A stretch of 64,000 nucleotides of DNA from Theobroma cacao (taxonomy: Eukaryota; Streptophyta; Magnoliopsida; Malvales; Malvaceae): contig NC_030858.1 of assembly GCF_000208745.1 (NCBI RefSeq), forward strand, positions 2,321,728 to 2,385,727, read 5' to 3'. The first letter of the stretch is position 1, and every line of letters starts with the position of its first letter. Positions 48,343-58,004 of this stretch are shown here, in pieces. The notes below the pieces were generated by a model. It was given only the letters and a program-made list of their open reading frames with translations. It was not told the DNA's origin and made no database searches. The position numbers and the translations under genes were made by a program.

Positions 48343-49032
48343 TTACAAGTGGTCTCCCGGAGTGCTGGGATAGCATCCCAGGTCTAGCTTAAGTCTTGAT
48401 TCAAGAACCAGAGTTGAGATCATGAGACCCAAAGCTGTCCTTCGGTGGGTTTCCAGTGTCTGGTGTTTTAAGTGGGTCAGGGACTGGGCTTCAAGAAAAA
48501 AACCTAATGGGCCATACTCCGGTATAAGAGTTTGGTGAAGACGTGAAGTAATCATTGTCAAGAACCCAAAAGAAAAAAGGCATGACCGCCACTGTTTCGG
48601 CTGATACATGGCCTGTGGGGAACTTGGGGAAGGGGCTTTGCTAGCTTGGAATAAAGGTTGAAGAAGTAGGGGATAAACATACCGTGGAGGTGCAATATGC
48701 TCTTTGATGTTTAAGTTTAAACGTTGCTGAGATTCGATTCTGAGTTGATTCAGAATATCTAAAGCCCCTTTCCCTCCCCAGTGGAATATACAGCTATTGA
48801 TCAAGACTTCTTCCTTTAGTTTCATAAACCAAGGACAGCTTATCAGTTATATCAAATGGATAGATTTATGAAGGGAGAAAAAGATAGTAATATCTGGGCT
48901 GTAGCCTGCCTTTTGTACCTTTGAAAGCAACATCAAATTTGCAGACAATTCGGGAGGGTTTTTATCGATCGGCCAGAATTTGAGAAATCCTTCCAGGTTC
49001 ATGGATTTTCTCTGGCAAACATCTGGTCTCAT
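48343..49032 (-). pseudogene. Two-exon gene remnant, unit 1 copy
   Basis: A minus-strand ATG at 49032 begins a 38-codon exon (MRPDVCQRKSMNLEGFLKFW...) that ends at a good donor, AAG then GTACAA, at 48918. The next exon would open after 48845 (LSLVYETKGRSLDQ) but hits an in-frame stop; the unit 2 copy reads GAG there. A different frame stays open from 48825 to 48343. The family is not recognised. Paired decay in both units argues for a formerly functional gene. Confidence 0.45.
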
Positions 49033-49557
49033 GCACCATTGCTACTTCACTGTGGTTTGTCACAATACTTGAAGTACCATATACATCCAACAAAAAGTTC
49101 ACTGCTTTCCGACATATTTTTACAAATTAATAATCAAATTTAATGATCTTCTTTTAGCTTTTATATAAGATCATTGTTCAACAATACATTCCACATTTTC
49201 CATCTACCAGAAAAAATATTCCCTATCGTCCTCCCATTTAAAGTTACCAAGTATTTGAATCGAGAATAAACATCTGTGGCGCACCTTATTACAAGAAAAT
49301 CTCTCAACGTCGCTTGACGTGTCGGCCCATTACATGACCACGCAAGCGAGGATTCGGATTACACGAATCAAGTTTTATTCTAGTACGAACTAGCTCTTTC
49401 TTCTTTCATCTGAAACTTTTTTGCTTTTTCTATTTTCATTTTGCAGTCAAGACTAGTCATAATTACATCAATGTCCATATTTAGAAAGCATGTGTTAAGA
49501 AAGATATACACAAATTGTTTCGTGAACGATAGATGAAGTCTTAGCCAAAAACAGTGG

Positions 49558-49677
49558 GAGGGCTTCTTGCACGACCTTCTCTTTGAGCCTGAGAGTGAAG
49601 AGATAGGACAGGATATCATTGACAGCATGGAGAAGAGATTAGGTGCCGGAGCTGGAATGATTGAGTGTCCCTGGTAA
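49558..49677 (+). pseudogene. Duplicated tail of the hydrolase gene
   Basis: The last 120 coding bases of the hydrolase (40128-40247) are repeated with no insertions or deletions, an open frame and the same TGG TAA ending. By eye there are about ten substitutions. One changes GACTGGATG to GACAGCATG, and two more alter the extreme C-terminus. It includes the catalytic His motif but no upstream exons, so it cannot make an enzyme. Confidence 0.9.
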
Positions 49678-50720
49678 ATGATCTTTGCAGGATAGATTAA
49701 GGGTTTTCTTTAACCCAAAGTTAGGCAAAGAACGTAGATGTCTTCAGAAAGTTCACTACTCATCCACATGTACCCTTGGGGCTCCGGCGCCCTGGTTTGC
49801 TTTGAAAATATCTTCACTTACTTGACTCTGATGTTCAACATCTGACTGAATCAATTGCAATTTTCATGTGCGCCGCCCAGCTCTCTTATATTTTTCATAA
49901 TTGACAGAAAGTGACGCATCCAAATTACATTGTATTTGTACATATGACCAAATATCTCTCATTAGACTCTCTCAGAATATTGTCTTGACTCTTGAGAAAG
50001 ATGGAAAGATCAATGGGATAATATTCTTAATACACCTCTTGGGTTCTCACTGCTTTCGTACTTATACATATATAACAAGAAGCTTCTTTGTCCATAAAAA
50101 AATTGTTAGTTTGTGGATCAAATTTAGAATTTTACAGTACCCAAATGATTTGTCAACTCTTAAAACAACACCTTTTCTTTTTTTTCATATCTAGCGGAGA
50201 TCAGATGACATGAAAGATTTAAGCTAGCAAGGCATAAGCTTCGGACACACGTCTCTCGAGTCAAGTTTAATTCTTACTCTTATTATGATAACTCCATGGG
50301 ACACATTAGTGTAATGTAGGAACTCGAACCAGGGAACGACTTGCTTAGATAACAATGAAAGAGTGCCAACCAGGAGGACAGTACTCAAACTCCGACAATT
50401 CCACGTAACTATTTCAATTTATATGATGACAATCATAGATGACTTGTTGCCAGTATATATTATTATACACTAGTACTATAACAGATATTAATATAAATCA
50501 TCCACTGAAACATTTAACAGAATCTGTAATATTACAATATATAGTACCTGATCAGTTGTAAGGATTCAACAGGTTTTATTTCAATCGTATTGACGTTGGG
50601 TTTGTCGAAGAGCATTAAATCCAACAATTTTTCCACACATAGAGTTGGAAAATATTATTCCAAGCTTGATTGCAATAAATCACTAGAAATTATTCTTTAC
50701 GGAGAAACACACGTAACCAT

Positions 50721-51191
50721 CTAGATTTGAGCCTTGATAGCATCCTCCATTTTCTTTGCCATGAATTGGAGACAATAATCACGATGAGAAACCAAATCTT
50801 CCAGTCTCCACCCTTCAAACGGATCAGCTATAAAAGACCACTCGATCTTGCACCCTGCAGGTTCACCGCCACCCTCCGTCGGCAAGACTTTGAGAGTGGC
50901 CACGTAGTTCTTAAACCCAGCAGTATTTTCCAGGACCTCGTAATTTAGGCAGTGGTTGGTCCGATCAATGGTCAAAAGCTTCTCGTTGGCCCATCCAATC
51001 TTGGTTGCGCAATGACGGACCAGGCCAGGCTGCCCTGGAGTTCCTTCTACTCGGTAACATTTATCCAAGTTGGGATAGAACTTGTCTATGTTGCAGAAAT
51101 CCTCCAGGAACGGCCATATCTGCTCTGCTGTTGAGCCTTTTAGCTCCGCCGTGGCCCTCCCTTCCCATTTTGGTTGTGTTTCTTCGGCCAT
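50721..51191 (-). CDS. SRPBCC (polyketide cyclase/dehydrase-like) protein 3
   Basis: Unit 2 counterpart of the gene at 41510-41980: single exon, 156 aa, starting MAEETQPKWEGRA, with EQIWPFLEDFCNIDKF, GTPGQPGLVRHC, NYEVLE, GCKIEWSFIADPFEGW and EDAIKAQI. By eye about 32 of 156 residues differ from copy 1 with no gaps, and changes concentrate in mid-protein and in the loop near residues 132-140, so both copies appear to be kept as functional proteins. The frame extends upstream to 51302, but a TATATATAG motif (about 51270-51278) lies in that extension and the N-terminus aligns with copy 1 at 51191, so the shorter start is used. Confidence 0.93.
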   Translation of the reverse strand: MAEETQPKWEGRATAELKGSTAEQIWPFLEDFCNIDKFYPNLDKCYRVEGTPGQPGLVRHCATKIGWANEKLLTIDRTNHCLNYEVLENTAGFKNYVATLKVLPTEGGGEPAGCKIEWSFIADPFEGWRLEDLVSHRDYCLQFMAKKMEDAIKAQI

Positions 51192-51598
51192 TTGTGAGAG
51201 AAAAGCCAAGGGAGAGAGATAGAATAGAGAGATGGAGAGAATGTGAAGTGATTGCATAGAGCGCAGTCGTATATATAGATAATCAGGGTATGTAGTTTTC
51301 ATACAGTAAGCTGCATGGTCTGCCAGATTACCAAAATCAGCCTCGTCATTTCGATTTTAATTATTAAAATTGGGTCTTATTTACTGATGGTTATAAATAC
51401 TTTTTAAAATTCATTAAATTATTATTTTAAAAAATATTTTTACTTAATACATTAATAACTCGTTTTTCTTAAGGTAGCCTGGGATGATATCTTATATTAG
51501 TATGCTTCATAATTTACAGAGTAAGTGTACGTTGTTTTTTTGTTGGTAGAGCAAGTACACTTCATGCCTGACCCAGAGGAACCCCTGAACCTTTTCTT

Positions 51599-52050
51599 GC
51601 TTGTCATATTAATGGTTTCGGGTAAAAAATCAATCATTTCTTGTTGTAATTTACAGCAAAAATAGAAGTTTCTCAGGTTGTCTTGTCACTCATAGACAAA
51701 CAAGCCTTCACTGCTTCTATACCAAACATGAAGAACGAAAGATGATTAAGGCTTGTCATGTTAAAGGTAATCAACCATTTATTGTTCTATTTTACAGCAA
51801 AAATAGAAGTTTTTCTGGTTTGTCTTGTCACTTATTGACTAACGAAGACCTTCACAGGTTGTACACGGAACATGAAGGATTCATAACGAAAAGTAAGGCT
51901 TGCCATAGTAAAGGTTTTCGGGGTACAAAAATCCATAATTTCTTCTTGTATTTTCCAGCAAAAGTAGAAGTTTCTCTGGTTTGTCTTGTCACTCATAGAC
52001 TAGCAATACCTTTACTGCCTGCATACGGCGCATGAAGAATCCAGAACTTA
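51599..52050. repeat. Three tandem copies of the 150-base repeat
   Basis: Copies start at 51599, 51751 and 51898, each beginning GCTTGTCAT or GCTTGCCAT. Each contains TTTACAGCAAAAATAGAAGT or a close variant, a block like GGTTTGTCTTGTCACTCATA, and a tail with AACATGAAGAA or similar. Unit 1 has one copy at 44307, so the array expanded after the segmental duplication (or contracted in unit 1). No coding role is seen. Confidence 0.85.
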
Positions 52051-52555
52051 AGTAAGGGTAACTAGCAGCCTCTCTGGGCAATTTGATTCCGGCAAGTAAT
52101 TTTGTTGGAGTTTTGAGTTACGATTTTCTAGCCAACCGATGACTATTACTACTAATTCAACAAACGGTTCCCTTTTAGTAGTAGAAATTGGAGTCACTTG
52201 AAAGGCAGATCGATTTGGTTAGCATAACGGGAATCAAAAGGTAACTCGTTATCCGTTGCAAAATCTGAAAAATAAATAAAAAATTAATAAAATAAGTAAA
52301 AAAAAAAAAAATTTAAAGCGTGATTTCATTGTCTTTAAAAGATAATTTTTGCCATACGAAACTTGGTGCAAAAAGACTAAATAATTATCTTCTAAGATTT
52401 AATAGACCTTTCCTGATCAATTTATATAAACTATCAGACATAATAGGAACAATTAAAAAATTAATAATAAAAAAGAATGTAGTAAAATAAGAAAGCGAAG
52501 GAAACAAAGAAAATGATGGTATTTATAGAGAAAAGCGATTGATTGAATCAAGAGA

Positions 52556-52890
52556 AAATCAAGATTACGTTATAAAATATTCTGAAAGATCGGAGTAAAA
52601 GGAACGTTACAAAATATTTTGAAAGACTTGATAAAAATATTAAGTCTAATTCAATAAAAAATTAGTTCTTTTTTTACCAGGATAAAAATTTCAAGTAAAA
52701 TGAACGTTACAGAATATTTTGAAAGAGTTGGTAAAAAGATTGAGTCTAATTCAATCAAAAATTAATTTTTTTTAGCATGAGAAAAATTTCAAGTAAAATG
52801 AACGTTACAAAATATACTAAAAGACCTGGTAAAAAGATTGAGTTAGATTCAATCAAAAACTAATTCTTTCTTTACCATGGTAAAAAGACT
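52556..52890. repeat. Tandem repeat, period about 99 bases, about 3.3 copies
   Basis: Repeat landmarks GAACGTTAC recur at about 52602, 52702 and 52800, each followed by AAAATATT-like sequence, AAAGA(C/G)(C/T)TGGTAAAAA and GA(T/C)TCAATCAAAAA-type blocks. A shorter, more diverged copy precedes them (ATTACGTTATAAAATATT at about 52564). Confidence 0.8.
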
Positions 52891-54893
52891 AAGTCACGGT
52901 AAGTTAAGAAATAAAGCTACCAAGATACAAAATATCACATGGGCTTAATCAATATGTATATTTGCGCACAGGAAAGAAATATGCACTTTCATCAAATGCA
53001 TCAGACTCTCATTAATCTAAGTATATTTAGATTAAGCCATATTATCACCTCTAATTTTCTTTAATTGGTTATTAACATTATAAAAAGTATTCACAAGTGT
53101 AATATTAAAATGTTCAAACTTTTTAAATTACCTCTCAACATAATGCTCTTATGTTAATATTAGACCACTATCACGTCTTATGATTTTAACACTCAAAATA
53201 TCATTAGCTTCTCCAAAATTTTTCATATCAAAACTAAACATAAAACAGTATCATACACAACTATAATCCATCATATATCACATCATATCTAGAGGTATAT
53301 ATAAACATATATTCAATTTCTGAATTACATGACTAGCACTATAATTTCACCATCCAAGATTCACATATTATTCTTATCTAGCTAGTTTTGCCATTACAAT
53401 GTTACGTCCAATTTTAGGTGACATGGTCACATCTTATTTTCCTTTAACTTCACACATACTCACAATCTTAAAATCAATTAACAATCCATGTTTATAGAGA
53501 CATATTTGTCTAATTAATCATACACAATTTTCAACCAATTCCATTTACATGCCATACTTTGCTAGATACCTATCACCATTATCAAACATAACCAAATTAT
53601 CAATTTCAAACATGTTTACGATCATATTTCCAGCTAAACATCAACATATTTAACAATACATTTCAATCATAATGACTCACCAAATAAGGCTCATTTAAAA
53701 AAAAATTGACATTTTTTCTCATACAATTACATACTAGTATTGTATTTAAGTATATAAATATAATAGGACATAACATTTGAAACATATTTTTAATCTATGC
53801 ACAATCCACACATAAAGAACACAAATATTCACATAAAGACCAACAAACACCACTCGGCAATTGCACATTTCCGAAAATCACATTTCATGCACTTACTAAA
53901 GCATGCAAATTAAAATCAAAATTTCATGTTGACAACCATAAGAGAAATATTGAGTTAAAAAAAAAACTATTTACAAGTATCTAATTATTGGTACCCCAAT
54001 TAAATCCCCTTGAATGAAGAAACACACAATCATTTCTCCATCAATTCCTTTACCTTATACAAGAAACTAAATGTAAAAGAATTATAAAATAATTACTATT
54101 ATTGAAAGTTTGACATAAGATCTGGCAATGCTCACTGTGTAACACACCATGTCTTGTTGCATTTTTTTTTAATGTGCGAACAAATCATTCCATCATGTTA
54201 GCAAACTAAATATTCATTCTTCAAAATAAGTTAGTTCACTTTCCCAAGAAACTACACTTATTTCATACCAATTCTTTTTCATTTTGAGAAACCAAAATGA
54301 TCATAACCTCAAAGTCACATAGCCCACACTTATATAATTTAGAAGATTTACATCAATAGTATTACACAAAAATTACTCTGGACATGTATAATGGCCCTAA
54401 ATTAAACAGATTATATTTTTTCTTGTGATAAAAAGGAAAAAGTTAATATTTTAAAATATTAAAATGGTTGTCATTCTTTAACCCAAGAAAAAGTTAATTT
54501 TTTTTCCTCAATCATTGAAGAAGTTGAATATTCAAATATCTAACTAGTGAATGCTTCACCTACGCAAGCTGGAGCTAGGCAATGGCATTAGTTTCAACAA
54601 GAAAACGAGCAAAGAAAATTAAAAATCTCATATGCAAGATGACAAAGATAATGGTAATCTTTATCTTAAATTCAAGGCTTTACCATATTCTCAGGTCTTA
54701 TTGTCACTAAAATTAGAATCAATACGGTCACATCATAAAAATTTAACATTACAACTTATAATTCAGTAAGATCAATAGAAGATTATAAGACGACAAACAT
54801 ACAATACGACCCAATGTTAAAATTTTCACTGAAATTTATCTTTAATTTAAACTTGTCAACATGCTATGGAGTTCAAAATTTATTTTCTACATG

Positions 54894-54944
54894 CAAAATT
54901 CATTGCACTATTTTTTTTTTTGAAAGGCAAAATTCATTGCACTA
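54894..54944 (-). mobile_element. Micro-insertion with 17-base direct repeats
   Basis: CAAAATTCATTGCACTA occurs at 54894-54910 and again at 54928-54944. The 17 bases between are T-rich and end TGAAAGG, which on the minus strand is a short body followed by a poly-A tail. This is what an extremely 5'-truncated retroelement insertion with a target-site duplication looks like. Confidence 0.5.
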
Positions 54945-55619
54945 TTATGACATGTCAAATCAAACATGGGCTCAAATCAAATAAATTAAATTGAGTTTAG
55001 AAAATTCAACCTGATTGAGTTTATGTTGCCTTTTCACCCATGCATTCTTCTTTGTGTTTCCATGAACTCAAGGACTAGCCACTTCTTTCACTAATTTAAA
55101 TGTTATCCTTTATTTTGTGATTTATGTTTCGTTTTTTTTAGATCTGATTCATAACTCAAAAAGTATTAATCTCAATGCATTACATTCGAGTGAAATTAAA
55201 ATTCAATAAAAGTTTTTTATCATAAAATTTTATGAAATATAGTATTTTTCCAGCATTATTTATCCAAAATACATTAGGAATGGGATGGTCTTCAAAACGG
55301 GGTACATTGGGATAGTCTTCATTAAGACCCAATGCTGTCATTCAGTGGGTTTCCAGTCTGGTGTTTTTAAGTGGGCGAGGAATTCTTTTGACAACCTCGT
55401 ATAATTCGGGGCTCATAGCAAAATTCCCAATGGGCCGGACTCTGCTATAAGGGAGTTAATTGAAGTAATCAATTTCCACAACAGAAAATGCATGGCATGA
55501 CCCCAAAGTTTTGGCTGTAATTATGACCTGTGGGGGACTTAAGGGAAGGGGCTTTCGCTAGCCTGGAATAAAGGTTGAAGAAGTCGGGTATAAGCATAGT
55601 GTGGAGATGCAGTATGCTC

Positions 55620-55942
55620 TTTGATGTGTAAGTTTAGCCGTTGCTGAGATTCGATTCAGAGTTGATTCAGAATAATCTAAAGCCCTCTCTCCTCCCCACT
55701 GGAATATTCAGCTCTTGGTCAAGACTTCTTCCTTTAGTTTCATCAATCCAGGACAGCTTATCACAAAATGGATAGATTTATGAGGGGAAAAATGATAGTA
55801 ATTTCTGGGCTGTTACCTGCCTTTTGTGTACCTTTGAAAGTAACATCAGTTTTGCAGGCAACTTGGGAAGGTTTACATCAAGCCAGAATTTGAGAAATCC
55901 TTCCAGGTTCATGGGCTTTCTCTGCCAAACATCTGCTCTCAT
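55620..55942 (-). pseudogene. Two-exon gene remnant, unit 2 copy
   Basis: Minus-strand exon 55942-55832 encodes 37 residues (MRADVWQRKPMNLEGFLKFW...) and ends at AAG then GTACAC. It matches the unit 1 remnant (49032-48919) with one codon fewer. Downstream the frame LSWIDETKGRSLDQELNIPV is intact where unit 1 has a stop, but a stop appears soon after (GFRLF then TGA). The two copies carry different lesions. The family is unknown. Confidence 0.45.
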
Positions 55943-56274
55943 ACACCATTTCTACTTGACTGCGATCTGTCGCCAAATCTTTAAGTACCATTACATCCAA
56001 CGAGCACTTCACTGTTCTCCTACATTCTCCCATTTATAATTACAAAGTAATTGAATCGGGAATGAAAATCTGTCGAGCTCCGCATCACAAGAACATCTCT
56101 CAACGTCGTGTGACATGTCGGCCCATTACAAGGCCATGCAAACAACAACGAAAAACTTTTTTGAATTTCTTTTCTTTTATAAACAAAATATCGTAACAAA
56201 CAGGTAATTTTGAAAGCACGTGTTGAGAAAGACATGCACAATTTCGTTTCGTGGAACGTTAGATAAAAGTCTTA

Positions 56275-57929
56275 TTCCGGTAATTATCATAATCTGCCTG
56301 GCAAAGCATGATTTTATTTTGCGTGGTTTTATCAAATGTTGGCACCGTCGATCCCCTGTTGCTGAGTCATATCAGTAATTAAACTTTTTCAGTCGTGACT
56401 CGTGAGACCTGAGGCTCGAGTTCACAAATGCCGCGTGGTTAGCCTTAGAGTAGCTTTCTTCTAGTCTCAACTTTTCATGCTGAGTTTTACTATATTTATT
56501 TACTGGTAATCTGTTGAGCCACGTCTTGCTCAACTGCATGAATTTGGATTCTTAATCTTGTATTCATAGATGTTAGGATATAAATTTGGTTTAATAATAC
56601 AATATTAGCTAAAATATTTGGATAAATAATAAAGATTGATATTATATAATAATGTGAAGTAATATATTCTTTGTTAATTAAGGTGGCATCGAGTTATACA
56701 ATCATTATTTGGGGTTTTTTTTTCAATTAATACTATTTTTTATATAAATGCACATAACTTTTATTAGTATCATTATTTAACTCCAAAACCTCAGCCATTA
56801 TTCAGATAATCATAGTCACTAAGCTTGTGTTTGTTGATTGCAATCATCATCTAATAATAACATATTTCACTTTATAAAATTCTAAACTCTCTTAAAAAAT
56901 TATATATTTCTTGTCAAAATCATTTGATAAATTTTAATTCATTTTCTCTTTTTTATTTTTTAATTATTATATTCATTAAATTAATATGAGTAGATTATAG
57001 TACAACTTTGACCTTAATTAAAGATAATTTTTCATTTCGCATTGAACTCCTTGTACTAGTATTTATTAACCCTTTTTAAAAAAAAAAAAACTACCAAAGT
57101 AGTTTAAGTGTAATCTTTCAAACGGTTACCTAACCAATCAAGATGATTTGATATACATATTCTAACTATAAGGGGGGGGAATTGAAACATTGTGAAGTGT
57201 TGGCTGCAAACCACATTAATCGTTTTATAATAGTATTTTTCATTGACATAAACTTTTTATCTACTGAGGTTAATAATTATAATTTAGAAAAAATAAATTA
57301 AAGAGTTGGACAAAATTAATTACTGAGTAGTATTTAATTTATTTTTCTTGAGCTATAATATTACATTTAATTATTATTGTTATTATTATTTTTTAAATTG
57401 AAGTCAATGAAGTTAGTAAGTTAACTCAAGGGAGATTTAAAAAGAAGCTGATAAATTCTAAGTCGGGCAAGATTTGATTCGGGAAATGTAATACTGTATA
57501 ATGCAATTAAAATAAGAAACAAGTAGTATTTTACAATAATTAAAACAGTTATAAAATAGAAATAAGACTTATTTTTGGAGTAAAAAACAAATAGAAATTT
57601 TTTTATTTTAACTCGTAGTAAGGAATTTAAGTATTTAACCGGGAGGAGTTAAAATTAGAATTCGAAATTAACAATTAGGGGAAAAAAAATCAATAGAGCA
57701 TTGCTTCTCTCACATCACATCTCTTTCTTTGTCTTTGTGGTACAATAGCGGAAGAGAATCCCCTTCTTTTCAATTCCCTCCACAGATCTCCAAAATTCCC
57801 ACTCATCCAACCCTAATTTCTTCCCTCTTCGTAAAAATTAAATAAAAAGACCCCAAAATCTCTGTCTATTTTTTATTTTTGGTTTTATCCTTTTCTCTCT
57901 CAAAGCCAGTGATCGAAAGATATCCGCCG
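56275..57929. other. Intergenic DNA and promoter of the MUT9-like kinase gene
   Basis: About 1.6 kb, mostly AT-rich, without gene signatures. A short C/T-rich region just before 57930 (TTTTCTCTCTC at about 57890-57900 and CTCCACAG near 57780) probably forms the leader. Confidence 0.6.
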
Positions 57930-58004
57930 ATGATTCCAGAAGCTTCATGAATCTTCGCCAAGCTACCTTCCTTCATGGACGAACGTAATCCCGACGATGC
58001 CTGA
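57930..58004 (+). promoter_or_regulatory. Upstream ORF cluster before the MUT9-like kinase start
   Basis: Three upstream ATG frames sit in the last 70 bases before the main start at 57997: 57930-57950 (MIPEAS), 57947-57988 (MNLRQATFLHGRT) and 57975-58004 (MDERNPDDA). The third overlaps the main ATG in another frame, so ribosomes translating it would bypass the main start. Whether all three are in the mRNA depends on the transcript start. Confidence 0.5.

Larger units (their letters stand above)
40128..49543. repeat. Tandem segmental duplication, unit 1
   Basis: The segment runs from inside the last exon of the hydrolase (GAGGGCTTCTTGC) through the first SRPBCC gene, a second SRPBCC gene, a 150-base repeat, the DUF761 gene, an organelle-like block and a two-exon gene remnant. 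Its start matches 49558 and its end (AAGTCTTA at 49543) matches 56274. Shared segments keep the same order and orientation in both units. Confidence 0.85.
52140..55290. other. AT-rich insert private to unit 2
   Basis: About 3.1 kb of low-complexity, gene-free DNA that replaces the DUF761 gene and its surroundings of unit 1. It includes a 99-base tandem array (52556-52890) and a tiny retroinsertion scar (54894-54944). It probably consists of decayed transposable elements, but no element ends or protein fragments are recognisable. Confidence 0.5.
49558..56274. repeat. Tandem segmental duplication, unit 2
   Basis: Begins with the copied hydrolase tail, then the same downstream flank, an SRPBCC gene (50721-51191), three copies of the 150-base repeat, about 3 kb of AT-rich DNA not found in unit 1, and a second copy of the two-exon gene remnant. 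The last similarity to unit 1 is AAGTCTTA at 56274. Fourteen bases (49544-49557) at the junction match neither flank. Confidence 0.85.

Noticed and set aside
51192..51302. Longer start for SRPBCC protein 3
   Set aside because: The extension covers a TATATATAG promoter motif and has no counterpart in copy 1; MAEETQ is the shared start.
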